Part shown: one piece after another, positions 8,245 to 16,374 of the stretch | How positions within the stretch are numbered: position 1 is the first letter of the stretch | Layout of the letters: the number at the start of each line of letters is the position of its first letter | Assembly (NCBI GenBank): GCA_903642265.1 | Contig: CAHJWN010000045.1 | Coordinates: 1-32,696, forward strand | Length of the DNA stretch: 32,696 nt | Origin: Acidobacteriaceae bacterium | GTDB taxonomy: Bacteria > Acidobacteriota > Terriglobia > Terriglobales > Acidobacteriaceae | Direction of reading: 5' to 3' | The notes under the pieces: model-generated | The model's input: the letters and a program-made list of their open reading frames with translations, nothing else | Told to the model about the DNA's origin: nothing | Databases searched by the model: none | Made by a program: the position numbers and the translations under genes

Positions 8245-9147
8245 ATGGAAATCATCTTCTATCTCGGGATCGCCTTTACCGTCTTTCTCGCCATGGCGCT
8301 GCTGTGTGCGCCGATGCTGCTGAAGCCCTCTCCTGAAGCAGAACGTCTTCTCGAGGTTGTCACAAGCGCGCGTGCGGACAAGCGCACCGTAGGCGGCAAA
8401 GAGCTCTTCCAGGACGGCATCCTCAAGGTAGGCCGCGACCTTCGCGCTCGTTTGGGCCTTGCAGAAAACGTGAAACTGAAGAAGCGCCTGATTGAAGCCG
8501 GTCTTCGTGACAAGCGAACGCTGGATAGCTTCTTTGCCATCCAGCTTGTAATGCCACTTCTGGGTGGGTTCGTCGGCAGCTTCATTCCGGTCAATACTGC
8601 CTTCTGGGTATTCGCCGGAGCCGTTGTGGGATACATGTCGCCTGATTTTTGGCTTACAAGAAAGACAAGCAAAAGACGACACAAGATTCGCCGCAGTATC
8701 CCTGATGCACTGGATCTACTTACTATCTGCGTGGACGCAGGATTAGGCCTGGATCAGGCGCTGCTTCGCGTAGGAGCCGAATTGGACATCAGCCATCCGG
8801 AAATCACTGAGGAGTTGACACAGGTGAACCTGGAGCAGCGAGCAGGGAAGCCGAGAATAGAAGCATGGCAGGGTCTTGCGGACCGGTCAAATATTGAGGA
8901 GTTCAAAGCGTTCGTCAGCATGCTGGTACAGACAGACAAGTTCGGTACACCAATCCTGAAAGCACTGAACCAGTTCTCGGAAGAGATCCGACAGAAACGC
9001 AAACAGCATGCAGAAGAAGCAGCTTCGAAGACGAAGATCAAGATCATCTTTCCGCTGGTGCTTTGTATCTTTCCTTGCATCTTCATCGTGCTGCTGGCAC
9101 CCGCGATCCTAAGTATCGCAAGCGGCTTCAAGGCGATGGGCCAGTAG
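8245..9147 (+). CDS. tadC: tad pilus inner-membrane platform protein TadC
   Basis: This 300-residue T2SSF-domain protein is paralogous to TadB. It has an N-terminal helix (IIFYLGIAFTVFLAMALLCAPML), central helices (about 93-130), the T2SSF core (RRSIPDALDLLTICVDAGLGLDQALLRV, then NLEQRAGKPRIEAWQGLADRS), and a C-terminal helix (IIFPLVLCIFPCIFIVLLAPAIL). The reading frame is open upstream to 8062, but the extension overlaps tadB and is nonsense. ATG at 8245, ten bases after GAGG and five bases after the tadB stop, gives the family length. It is the last recognised tad machinery gene in the window. Confidence 0.92.
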   Translation: MEIIFYLGIAFTVFLAMALLCAPMLLKPSPEAERLLEVVTSARADKRTVGGKELFQDGILKVGRDLRARLGLAENVKLKKRLIEAGLRDKRTLDSFFAIQLVMPLLGGFVGSFIPVNTAFWVFAGAVVGYMSPDFWLTRKTSKRRHKIRRSIPDALDLLTICVDAGLGLDQALLRVGAELDISHPEITEELTQVNLEQRAGKPRIEAWQGLADRSNIEEFKAFVSMLVQTDKFGTPILKALNQFSEEIRQKRKQHAEEAASKTKIKIIFPLVLCIFPCIFIVLLAPAILSIASGFKAMGQ

Positions 9148-9224
9148 AAAGATCACACATTTTGCTTCGCGGTGAATCCACCCGCAACAGGTTTGTAACA
9201 GTTTATGGAAAGGAGGACTAAATC

Positions 9225-9320
9225 ATGGATACAGGAACCCTTGTTCGTGTTCTAGCCAGCGTTTGCGCGGCCGTTGTTCTAGCCGTCATCATCTACCGTA
9301 GAAAGCAGAAGGCTGCGTAG
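9225..9320 (+). CDS. 31-residue single-pass membrane protein in the tad locus
   Basis: This very short gene is supported by a near-perfect ribosome site, AAAGGAGGA at 9210-9218, six bases before the ATG. The product has a short polar N-terminus (MDTGTL), one hydrophobic helix (VRVLASVCAAVVLAVIIY) and a strongly basic tail (RRKQKAA), predicting N-out/C-in insertion. It lies 77 bases after tadC and 36 bases before the DUF192 gene on the same strand. I do not know a named family. It could be a small accessory or regulatory membrane peptide of the pilus machinery. It is not a pilin: it lacks the G/xxxxEY site. Confidence 0.75.
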   Translation: MDTGTLVRVLASVCAAVVLAVIIYRRKQKAA

Positions 9321-9356
9321 TCTTCCCTCAAGTGTTTTGTCCAAGGGCTGTCGTCA

Positions 9357-9707
9357 ATGCGTCTTGTCAGAGTTGTAAATCGAACGCGCGGTACGACAGT
9401 CGGAGAGAGTGTTGAAGTCGCAAGCACGTCTCTCACCAGGTTGTGGGGCCTTCTCGGAAGACGTGGTGTTGAAGCCGGAGGCGGGCTGTGGATCATGCCC
9501 TCCTCCGGTGTTCATACGATGGGAATGCGCTTTGCGATCGATGTAGTTGGGCTCGACAAGCACATGCGCGTGGTCAAAGTTTGGCATGAGCTAGTGCCAT
9601 ACCGGGTGACCTCCGTGAGCCTGAAGATGCGCAGCGTCATCGAGCTCGCTGCCGGCACGATCCGAAGTTCGCGTATCGAAGTAGGCGATGTGCTTGAAGT
9701 AAGTTAA
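9357..9707 (+). CDS. DUF192 family protein
   Basis: This 116-residue protein shows the DUF192 signature GLWIMPSSGVHTMGMRFAIDVVGLDKHMRVVKV (residues 42-74), plus the C-terminal VIELAAGTI and GDVLEV segments. Most DUF192 proteins are small beta-barrel-like proteins of unknown function, often exported; this one has no signal peptide. It is the last gene of the tad cluster, 36 bases after the 31-residue membrane protein. The ATG at 9357 has only a weak ribosome site. Position suggests, but does not prove, a role linked to the pilus. It ends convergently with the glycosyltransferase gene. Confidence 0.85.
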   Translation: MRLVRVVNRTRGTTVGESVEVASTSLTRLWGLLGRRGVEAGGGLWIMPSSGVHTMGMRFAIDVVGLDKHMRVVKVWHELVPYRVTSVSLKMRSVIELAAGTIRSSRIEVGDVLEVS

Positions 9708-9784
9708 CCCGCCCCATACCTGTAATCCGCTTACCCCAATATCGATCCCGGCGTAGCCCGCGCGTTGCCTGTACGTCTGCCCTG

Positions 9785-11119
9785 TCAGACCGTCCGGCCA
9801 CTTGCCGCCACCGCCGGCTCATAGCTGGTGTTCGATGTAGCCTGGTCAGGCGAGGATGCCGCCAAGTATCTGTAGAACTCAGTGATTGCGTAACCGGCGA
9901 AGATGGTAAGCAGGGGATCTAGGACCAGCCGATACCGGAACTCAGCGTGTGTGATGAGGTACGGAATGGGAAAGATCACCATCGGCAGTGCGAACAATAT
10001 CGTAAGCGCATATCGCCGGGATCGTGCGAGCAGCCAGAGGCCTGCGATGCCGAAGACCGTCGTAAAGCCTGCGTGGAGCGCAAATAATTTCGAGCCGTTA
10101 CGTGACCCCGTCCCAGCCCAGAAGCGGACTGCGCGAATAGCCGTCATACGCACGAACGTAGCCGGACGAGCAGCGATAAAGTCCTTCGCCAGCATCGATT
10201 TATGCGCGGAGTACGCGACCTCACCGCGAGCTAGATAATCTGCTAGCTCGGCTTGGTTGTACATAGGGAACAGCGATTCGTCGAGGTATCCATCTGCCCC
10301 TGCATGGTTGCCCATCCACAGCTCAAAACCGACCGTAGTGCGCAGCGGGATGAAGGCGTGAAAGATCGCCGCATTGCGAACTGGCCATGGCGCAAACACA
10401 ATCGCAAATGTCAGCACGGACAGCAATGGCCACCAGGCCAATGTCCTGCGCCGGTGGAAGACAAGCCAGAACGACACCGCCGCAAGAGAAGGCAGCAGCG
10501 CAGGATTAACCAGCGCGGCAAGACCACAGTAAGCCCCGAGCCTCATCCATTGAATGGGCTTGAGCACATCAAGATCGCGATACCGCAACACTGAAGTCAA
10601 CAGCCCTATCAGCAGGCAACAGGAGAGTGAAGTCTCCCAGAAGATTGTCGGCATCCAGATCAACGGAAGCGAGCAGGCCCATACGAGTCCAGCTACGGTG
10701 GCACTAGCCTGGTTGAAGAGCCGCAAAGCAATACGCATGACCAGAAACACCGTAAGCAGGTTAAGCGCGGTCTGCGTAAGCATTACGACAATCGCGGACG
10801 CTGTTGTGAAAGCGCCAAAGATACTGAAGATGGTTGCCACAAGAATGGGGTACACGGGAGCGATGAACGCAGTTGGCCCGGTACTTCCGCCAAATGGCGA
10901 GCTTAGCCCCTGCCCCGCAAGGAGCGACCTGGCGAGCAGCCCCATCTCGATGCCCCGGGTGAATAGCCATCGCGGAGGATAGTGTTGCAGCACGGTCACG
11001 ATCACCAGCAGTCGCAACGCCAAGGCAATCCCAAGCACAGCAACCGTGTGGCTGCGACGCAATCCCGGTGTGACGATGGTTGAGCCTGGTTCGCCGGAAG
11101 GCTGTAGTTTGCGCGGCAT
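9785..11119 (-). CDS. multi-pass membrane glycosyltransferase (GT39/ArnT-like)
   Basis: This 444-residue protein has about ten hydrophobic helices after a short cytoplasmic N-terminus, matching the GT-C fold of dolichyl/undecaprenyl-phosphate-sugar-dependent transferases (PMT, ArnT and relatives). The first loop (RGIEMGLLARSLLAGQGLSSPFG, then PTAFIAPVYPILVA) fits the conserved acidic loop region of this class, and IFWETSLSCCLLIGLL follows. Such enzymes transfer a lipid-linked sugar to a protein or glycan on the outer face of the membrane. ATG at 11119 follows GAGG at a six-base gap. It is convergent with the tad locus and divergent from the EAL-HDOD gene. Pilin glycosylation is possible from context only. 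Confidence 0.75.
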   Translation of the reverse strand: MPRKLQPSGEPGSTIVTPGLRRSHTVAVLGIALALRLLVIVTVLQHYPPRWLFTRGIEMGLLARSLLAGQGLSSPFGGSTGPTAFIAPVYPILVATIFSIFGAFTTASAIVVMLTQTALNLLTVFLVMRIALRLFNQASATVAGLVWACSLPLIWMPTIFWETSLSCCLLIGLLTSVLRYRDLDVLKPIQWMRLGAYCGLAALVNPALLPSLAAVSFWLVFHRRRTLAWWPLLSVLTFAIVFAPWPVRNAAIFHAFIPLRTTVGFELWMGNHAGADGYLDESLFPMYNQAELADYLARGEVAYSAHKSMLAKDFIAARPATFVRMTAIRAVRFWAGTGSRNGSKLFALHAGFTTVFGIAGLWLLARSRRYALTILFALPMVIFPIPYLITHAEFRYRLVLDPLLTIFAGYAITEFYRYLAASSPDQATSNTSYEPAVAASGRTV

Positions 11120-11461
11120 CTTAATCCTCAGGCTTCAGCTTAGAGCGCCCGCGCATCTCGCCCCATCAAACTTAAGTGGCATCCTTCTAAGTCTCATCGG
11201 CAAGCAGTCGGTTGCAATGAGGATAAGTGACGGCATGCCCGTACTGCGAGCGCATTGGCCTAACCGCTCGGCGCTTTTGCCGTTACGTGGGTACCTGCTC
11301 CTGCGTGAAAGTGTGGCGAAAAGACGATCTCTTCCTGAATATTGCCGATACCTACTTTGTCTTCGATGCACTGATCCCAGGCCGCCCGCATCCAGGCGTA
11401 TACCTGTGCCTTGATGCCGTCGACCAGCTGCCCACATTTCATATCGGAGTTCTGGACGGCT
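11120..11461. promoter_or_regulatory. divergent intergenic region between glycosyltransferase and EAL-HDOD genes
   Basis: These 342 bases hold no recognisable gene on either strand; the ORFs present have no family-like features. The region must contain promoters for the flanking divergent genes, but I cannot point to convincing -35/-10 pairs. The 3' part (11411-11461) is open in frame with the EAL-HDOD gene, so the true start of that gene could be slightly upstream. Confidence 0.3.
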
Positions 11462-12808
11462 ATGAAGCTCAACATCTTCCATTCCATTTGGCGCAGGCAG
11501 GCCGAAGTAGATTTGAACATCGTGTCCATCAACGCTTCAGGACGCGCAGTGGCAAAGCCGCAGGCTGACTTGCGGGTGAGTGAACCACGACGTTTTGTCG
11601 GGCGTCAAACCATCTTCGACCGCCAACGTCACGTGTATGGCTACGAGTTGCTGTTCCGCTCCGGGTGGGAGAACTGCTTTCGCGGGGACAACGAAGACGC
11701 AACCCGAAAGATGATCGCTGATGGTGCCCTCTATGGCTTCCATGAGCTGACTCAAGGCGCCCCAAGCTTTGTGAACTGCACCCGCGAATCGCTGGTCAAT
11801 GGCCTTGTGACGCTGCTTCCTAACTCCACGGTGCTCGAAATACTTGAGACAGTCAGGGCAGATGCCGAGGTGGTTGAAGCATGCCTGCGTTACAAGAAGC
11901 TCGGATACAGGATCGCACTTGACGACTTCCAGATTCACGACGGCATGGCAGGGCTCATGGAACTCGCGGATTACATCAAGGTTGATTTCCGCCTATCAAA
12001 CGCCGCAGAACGACGCGACATTTTGGAGCTCTTTAAAGATCAAGAAGTCTCCATGCTTGCGGAGAAGGTAGAGACGGAACAGGAGTTCCAGGTAGCTCTT
12101 GCTGAGGGCTTTACACTCTTCCAGGGATACTTCTTTTGCAAGCCAACGGTATTTTCAAAGAGGCGCGCGCCTGCGAACGGCGTAAATTACCTCTATCTGC
12201 TCTCTGCGCTCAGCCAGGGTCAATTCAACGTCGTTCAACTGTCGCTGTTGCTCAAGTCAGAGGTTGCTCTTAGCTACCAACTGCTTCGCTTGGTCAATTC
12301 TGCAGCGTATGGCATGACCAAAGAAGTGCGCTCACTCCAGGACGCACTGGTGCTTGTCGGCGAGCAGCAGTTCCGCAGGCTGCTGATCAATGCAATCGCT
12401 ACCGAAACGTGCCGTGATCGATCGAGTGAGTTGCTGGTGCATGTGCTGCATCGAGCTCGCTTTCTGGAACTGATGGCACCATTTACCGGTGAAAGCCCAA
12501 TTGAGCAATATCTCTTTGGATTGTTATCGCTGATGGACGTGATGCTCGACATGACCATGGCTGACGTCATCGATGCGCTTCCGCTGCGGGACGAGATGAA
12601 GGCTGGCCTCGCCGGCGAGGTAAACCAGGTAAGCGCGGCGCTCAAACTTTTCGAACGCTATAAGGACGCTGACTGGATCTTCTGCATGGAACAAAGCCTG
12701 GTACTGAACAGCTCAGAGGGCCAACTGAGCGACCTCTATCGCGACTCTCTCGTATGGGCGGAGAAGGCAGCAGCTGTAGATCAAAAGAGGGCACTTATAG
12801 CGAGCTGA
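11462..12808 (+). CDS. EAL-HDOD domain signalling protein (YuxH family)
   Basis: This 448-residue protein has an N-terminal EAL-type domain and a C-terminal HDOD domain. EAL landmarks are FVGRQTIFDRQRHVYGYELLFR, the ALDDFQIHDGM strand in place of the active DDFGTG, YIKVDFR, MLAEKVETEQEF and FQGYFFCKP. The ELL and DDFQ replacements suggest weak or no c-di-GMP phosphodiesterase activity, so it may bind c-di-GMP or act as a scaffold. The HDOD part starts near SQGQFNVVQLSLLLKSEVALSYQLLRLVNSAAYG. The chosen ATG gives a typical length, but the SD is distant (GGAG, 12 bases). Its location two genes from the tad locus would fit a role in surface behaviour, which is inference. Confidence 0.88.
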   Translation: MKLNIFHSIWRRQAEVDLNIVSINASGRAVAKPQADLRVSEPRRFVGRQTIFDRQRHVYGYELLFRSGWENCFRGDNEDATRKMIADGALYGFHELTQGAPSFVNCTRESLVNGLVTLLPNSTVLEILETVRADAEVVEACLRYKKLGYRIALDDFQIHDGMAGLMELADYIKVDFRLSNAAERRDILELFKDQEVSMLAEKVETEQEFQVALAEGFTLFQGYFFCKPTVFSKRRAPANGVNYLYLLSALSQGQFNVVQLSLLLKSEVALSYQLLRLVNSAAYGMTKEVRSLQDALVLVGEQQFRRLLINAIATETCRDRSSELLVHVLHRARFLELMAPFTGESPIEQYLFGLLSLMDVMLDMTMADVIDALPLRDEMKAGLAGEVNQVSAALKLFERYKDADWIFCMEQSLVLNSSEGQLSDLYRDSLVWAEKAAAVDQKRALIAS

Positions 12809-12882
12809 TGCAATTCGTTTTCAGGGCCTTGTGAAACCAGGTTAGGTAGGGCGTAGCTGCTGGTGTCAACTCAAAGTTGCTT

Positions 12883-13269
12883 CTAGATCTTTCCCGTCGC
12901 TCGCAAAGCAGAGATCTCTTCGTCGCTGAAAACACGAGACCGTGTCAGAAATCGAACACCCTCAGGCCCTTCGAGCGAAAACATACCGCCACGTCCCTTC
13001 ACCACGTCGAGAATCACCTGAGTGTGCTTCCAATACTCAAATTGGCTCTGGTGCATATAGAACGGTGTGCCCGCGAGCGTACCTACCAGCACATCCTGGC
13101 TGCCGACGATGAACTCGCCAAGCGGGTAGCACATGGGCGAGCTGCCATCGCAGCAGCCGCCAGACTGATGAAACATCAATCGCCCATGCTTTGCCTCGAG
13201 CTTCGCCAGCAAACCAAGCGCGGCTTCCGTTGCAAGCACCTGCTCCGGCGCTTCTATTCCAGTGGCCAC
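12883..13269 (-). CDS. DUF779 family protein, partner of aldehyde dehydrogenase
   Basis: This 128-residue protein has the conserved DUF779 metal-like cluster MFHQSGGCCDGSSPMCYP (residues 32-49), with His34, Cys39, Cys40 and Cys47. Residues FYMHQSQFEYWKHTQVILDVVKGRGGMFSLEGPEGVRFLTRSRVF complete the pattern. Its function is unknown, but the family is habitually encoded next to NAD-dependent aldehyde dehydrogenases. Here the GTG start shares one base with the dehydrogenase stop codon (TAGTG), implying translational coupling. The Cys/His pattern suggests metal binding or redox protection of the dehydrogenase, which is inference. Confidence 0.9.
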   Translation of the reverse strand: MATGIEAPEQVLATEAALGLLAKLEAKHGRLMFHQSGGCCDGSSPMCYPLGEFIVGSQDVLVGTLAGTPFYMHQSQFEYWKHTQVILDVVKGRGGMFSLEGPEGVRFLTRSRVFSDEEISALRATGKI

Positions 13270-14807
13270 TAGAAGAATCCCAGCGCATTCGGGCTGTAGC
13301 TCACCAACTGGTTCTTCGTCTGCTGGTAGTGGTCGAGCATCATCTTATGGTTCTCGCGGCCGATCCCGCTCTGCTTGTAGCCGCCAAACGCCGCGTGTGC
13401 CGGATAAAGGTGATAGCAGTTTGTCCAGACGCGGCCAGCTTCAATCGCGCGTCCGAAACGATAGGCCCGCGTCATGTCACGTGTCCACACGCCCGCGCCA
13501 AGTCCATATAGCGTGTCATTCGCAATCGCGAGCGCCTCCTCATCATCCTTGAAGGTCGTCACCGAGAGCACCGGTCCAAAGATCTCTTCCTGGAAGATAC
13601 GCATCTTGTTGTGACCCCTGAAGATCGTCGGCTCCATATAGTAGCCGTTCTCGAGGCCGCCTTCGAGCTGCTTGCGATGGCCGCCCGTCAGCAACTCCGC
13701 ACCCTCCTGCAGACCGATGTCGATATACGAAAGGATCTTCTCCGTCTGCTCCTGCGATGCCTGCGCCCCCATCATTGTGTCCGTATCAAGCGGATTCCCC
13801 ATGCGGATAGCCTTAACTCGCTTCAGCGCCCGCTCCATGAAGCGATCGTAGATCGATTCGTGAATCAGCGCCCGGGACGGACATGTACACACCTCGCCCT
13901 GGTTGAAGGCGAAGAGCGTGAAGCCCTCAAGCGCTTTATCGAAGTACGCATCGTCCTCCGCCATTACGTCCGCAAAGAAGATGTTGGGCGATTTGCCGCC
14001 AAGCTCCAGCGTCACTGGAATGATCGTTTGCGAGGCGTACTGCATGATCAGTCGTCCCGTTGTTGTTTCACCCGTGAAGGCAACCTTGTTGATACGTGGA
14101 CTTGAAGCCAGGGGCTTGCCTGCTTCAACGCCAAAGCCGTTCACGATGTTCAGTACGCCAGGCGGCAGCAGGTCAGCAATCAGCTCCATAAAGATAAGAA
14201 TGGAAACCGGAGTCTGCTCGGCAGGTTTCAGCACCACTGCATTGCCCGCCGCCAGCGCTGGCGCAAGCTTCCAGCAGGCCATTAGCAGTGGAAAGTTCCA
14301 TGGGATAATCTGGGCCACCACACCCAGGGGCTCGTGGTAGTGATACGCCACGGTGTCCTGATCGATCTCCGAGATGCCGCCCTCCTGTGCACGGATGCAT
14401 CCGGCAAAGTAGCGAAAGTGATCGGCGCAGAGCGGGATATCCGCGTTCATCGTTTCGCGGATCGGTTTTCCGTTGTCCCACGTCTCCGCAGTCGCCAACA
14501 GTTCGAGGTTGTCGTCGATACGTTGCGCGATCTGTTCGAGTATGCGCGCTCGATGCGCCGCCGAAGTCTTGCCCCATGCCTTCTTCGCCGCATGCGCTGC
14601 GTCCAGCGCATGGTCGACATCCGCTGCGTTCGATCGCGCTACCTCGCAGAAAACTTCGCCTGTCACCGGCGACACATTGTCGAAGTATTCACCCGAAACC
14701 GGCGTCACCCAGATCCCGCCAATGTAGTTGCTGTAACGCTTCTTGAACGGAACCGGGAAGCCGTACTTACCTGGTTGAAGCTGTGTCAGTGTCGCTGTTG
14801 TCATCAT
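13269..14807 (-). CDS. NAD-dependent aldehyde dehydrogenase (ExaC/acetaldehyde type)
   Basis: This 512-residue enzyme oxidises an aldehyde to its acid with NAD. Family residues are visible: PWNFP with Asn171, LKPAEQTP with Lys194, [10 protein letters not shown], the general base Glu268 in LELGG, and the catalytic Cys307 in [19 protein letters not shown] and [11 protein letters not shown] also match. [11 protein letters not shown] and a downstream DUF779 gene are typical of the ExaC/AldA-like acetaldehyde and short-chain aldehyde group. The start is preceded by CGGAG five bases away. It lies 106 bases downstream of rhaB on the same strand, so L-lactaldehyde is one possible substrate, though the RhaW half of RhaEW already supplies that activity. 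Confidence 0.92.
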   Translation of the reverse strand: MMTTATLTQLQPGKYGFPVPFKKRYSNYIGGIWVTPVSGEYFDNVSPVTGEVFCEVARSNAADVDHALDAAHAAKKAWGKTSAAHRARILEQIAQRIDDNLELLATAETWDNGKPIRETMNADIPLCADHFRYFAGCIRAQEGGISEIDQDTVAYHYHEPLGVVAQIIPWNFPLLMACWKLAPALAAGNAVVLKPAEQTPVSILIFMELIADLLPPGVLNIVNGFGVEAGKPLASSPRINKVAFTGETTTGRLIMQYASQTIIPVTLELGGKSPNIFFADVMAEDDAYFDKALEGFTLFAFNQGEVCTCPSRALIHESIYDRFMERALKRVKAIRMGNPLDTDTMMGAQASQEQTEKILSYIDIGLQEGAELLTGGHRKQLEGGLENGYYMEPTIFRGHNKMRIFQEEIFGPVLSVTTFKDDEEALAIANDTLYGLGAGVWTRDMTRAYRFGRAIEAGRVWTNCYHLYPAHAAFGGYKQSGIGRENHKMMLDHYQQTKNQLVSYSPNALGFF

Positions 14808-14913
14808 TGGCTCCGTGTATTACCGCTAGAGGCGTCATATAGAGCAGCGCGCCTGCCGGTTTTCAGCACAGCGCATCCTAAACCTGTTAGCGGACGAAAA
14901 TCCAGTCCCTAGT
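14808..14913 (-). promoter_or_regulatory. rhaB-aldehyde dehydrogenase gap, probable promoter region
   Basis: A 106-base gap between same-strand genes. Reading the minus strand, a TATATGA segment about 30 bases before the dehydrogenase SD could be a -10 box, without a clear -35 partner. An 11-base perfect palindrome CCTAGTCTAGG straddles the rhaB stop codon at 14908-14918; its one-base centre suits a protein-binding site rather than a hairpin. Confidence 0.25.
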
Positions 14914-16374
14914 CTAGGATATCGCCGCTCGAAGGCGCGCCGCCCACACGCCGACATCCACCGCTGTCAGCTTTGTTCGACGGCCTTCGAGCCTCGCCAG
15001 CTGTACAGCAAAGTTTCCCAGCGTCGAGCTCTCTGCGCACGTTCCCTTGATGCGCAATTCCGTCGCCTCCTCCGTCAATCGATTGAGCAGCCGATTCTTG
15101 CTGCCACCGCCGACGATATACAGATGCTTGAACTGCCTGCCGCTTAGCCGCTCGGTTAGCTTTAGCACCTCGGCATAACGAGCAGCGAGACTGTGGAAAA
15201 TCAGTGAAGCGACGGCGGGAGCATTCGCAGCGGAAGCAGTCAGCTCCTTAAGGCCGCGCCTGCGGAGCTGTTGATTGATGCGCTTCGGCATCTCTCCCTG
15301 CAGCATCAGGTCGGGGTCATCAACATCCAGCACGTAACCCGCCGCCGGTATGAGCTCGGCAGCTTCGACAAGCTTGGTAACAGCAAGCTCCGCTCCCTCC
15401 GCAGCCCACGCATCCATACACTGCTTTAGGATCCAAAGCCCGTTCACGTTCTTATGGAAGAGCGTCTTTCCGCCTGCGGCCGTAAGGTTAGTAAAGTTGG
15501 CCTCGCAAGCCTTCTTGGAGTTCATCGGTGCATCGACCACCGCGCCCACGAGAGACCATGTTCCCGAGCTGATGTAGGCCCAGTCATCTCCCGCATCCGC
15601 TATTCCCGCGATCGCCGACGCGGTGTCATGGCAAGCTGGCGCAATCAGCCGCGTGTCTCCAAACGCTGGCAGCTGGTTCAGAGGAGCACATAGCCGACCC
15701 ACATCGGTGCCCGCGTCTACCAACCGCGGAGCTGCTGCTGGGTTGAGACCGAGCGTCGAAAAAATTTCATGTGACCACCCTCCATCGAGCCCTAACAATT
15801 GGCTGTGCGAAGCATTTGTCCGCTCCGCCACCGCCTCCCCGCCCAGACGATGCAGCACATACTCCGGCAGGCCGAGCCACGGCTGTGCCTGCAAAAGTTT
15901 GCCGTCTGCCATATGCTGATACGCCGTGTTGATCCGGCTCAACGCAACGCCAGTTAGTTCTCGCATCCGCGTGGCCGGCATTTGCACGTGCGCTGCTTCT
16001 TCAGAGGCGAAGGTGCGTTGGTCGCGATAGCAGAACGGGTCTTCAACTGCGTGGCCCGTTTCGCCAAGCCGCACATAATCGACGGCCCAGCCATCTACTG
16101 CGATGGAACGAATCCCCTCGATAGCAATCTCTGCACAGCTACGCAGCCCGGTATCAAGCTGATCCAGGATATGCGCCATCGGCCAGCGAAGCTCACCATC
16201 GCGTTCGACCGGGGCATTTGGAAAGCGATGCACAACCGAGATCTTCGGGCCGTTCGGCAGCCATCGGAGCAGCGAGACCCGGCAGCTCTCGGCACCGAGA
16301 TCGATCGCAACCAGGGCGCGCGAGTCATTCGGCTTGTCCGAACTTTCGGTCGCCCTGCCAACGCCAGGATTCAT
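14914..16374 (-). CDS. rhaB: L-rhamnulokinase RhaB (FGGY kinase)
   Basis: This 486-residue sugar kinase phosphorylates L-rhamnulose to L-rhamnulose-1-phosphate with ATP. The phosphate-1 loop AIDLGAESCRVSL (residues 23-35), the substrate region VDGWAVDYVRLG, the central ACHDTASAIAG, the SSGTWSLVG adenosine segment and the VGGGSKNRLLNRLTEE motif fit RhaB rather than xylulokinase. The ATG overlaps the rhaEW stop as ATGA, so translation is coupled. It is the last gene of the rhaI-rhaEW-rhaB operon. Confidence 0.93.
   Translation of the reverse strand: MNPGVGRATESSDKPNDSRALVAIDLGAESCRVSLLRWLPNGPKISVVHRFPNAPVERDGELRWPMAHILDQLDTGLRSCAEIAIEGIRSIAVDGWAVDYVRLGETGHAVEDPFCYRDQRTFASEEAAHVQMPATRMRELTGVALSRINTAYQHMADGKLLQAQPWLGLPEYVLHRLGGEAVAERTNASHSQLLGLDGGWSHEIFSTLGLNPAAAPRLVDAGTDVGRLCAPLNQLPAFGDTRLIAPACHDTASAIAGIADAGDDWAYISSGTWSLVGAVVDAPMNSKKACEANFTNLTAAGGKTLFHKNVNGLWILKQCMDAWAAEGAELAVTKLVEAAELIPAAGYVLDVDDPDLMLQGEMPKRINQQLRRRGLKELTASAANAPAVASLIFHSLAARYAEVLKLTERLSGRQFKHLYIVGGGSKNRLLNRLTEEATELRIKGTCAESSTLGNFAVQLARLEGRRTKLTAVDVGVWAARLRAAIS

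Noticed and set aside
14908..14918. 11-bp palindrome at the rhaB stop as a terminator
   Set aside because: A single-base centre cannot form a hairpin loop and no T-run follows.
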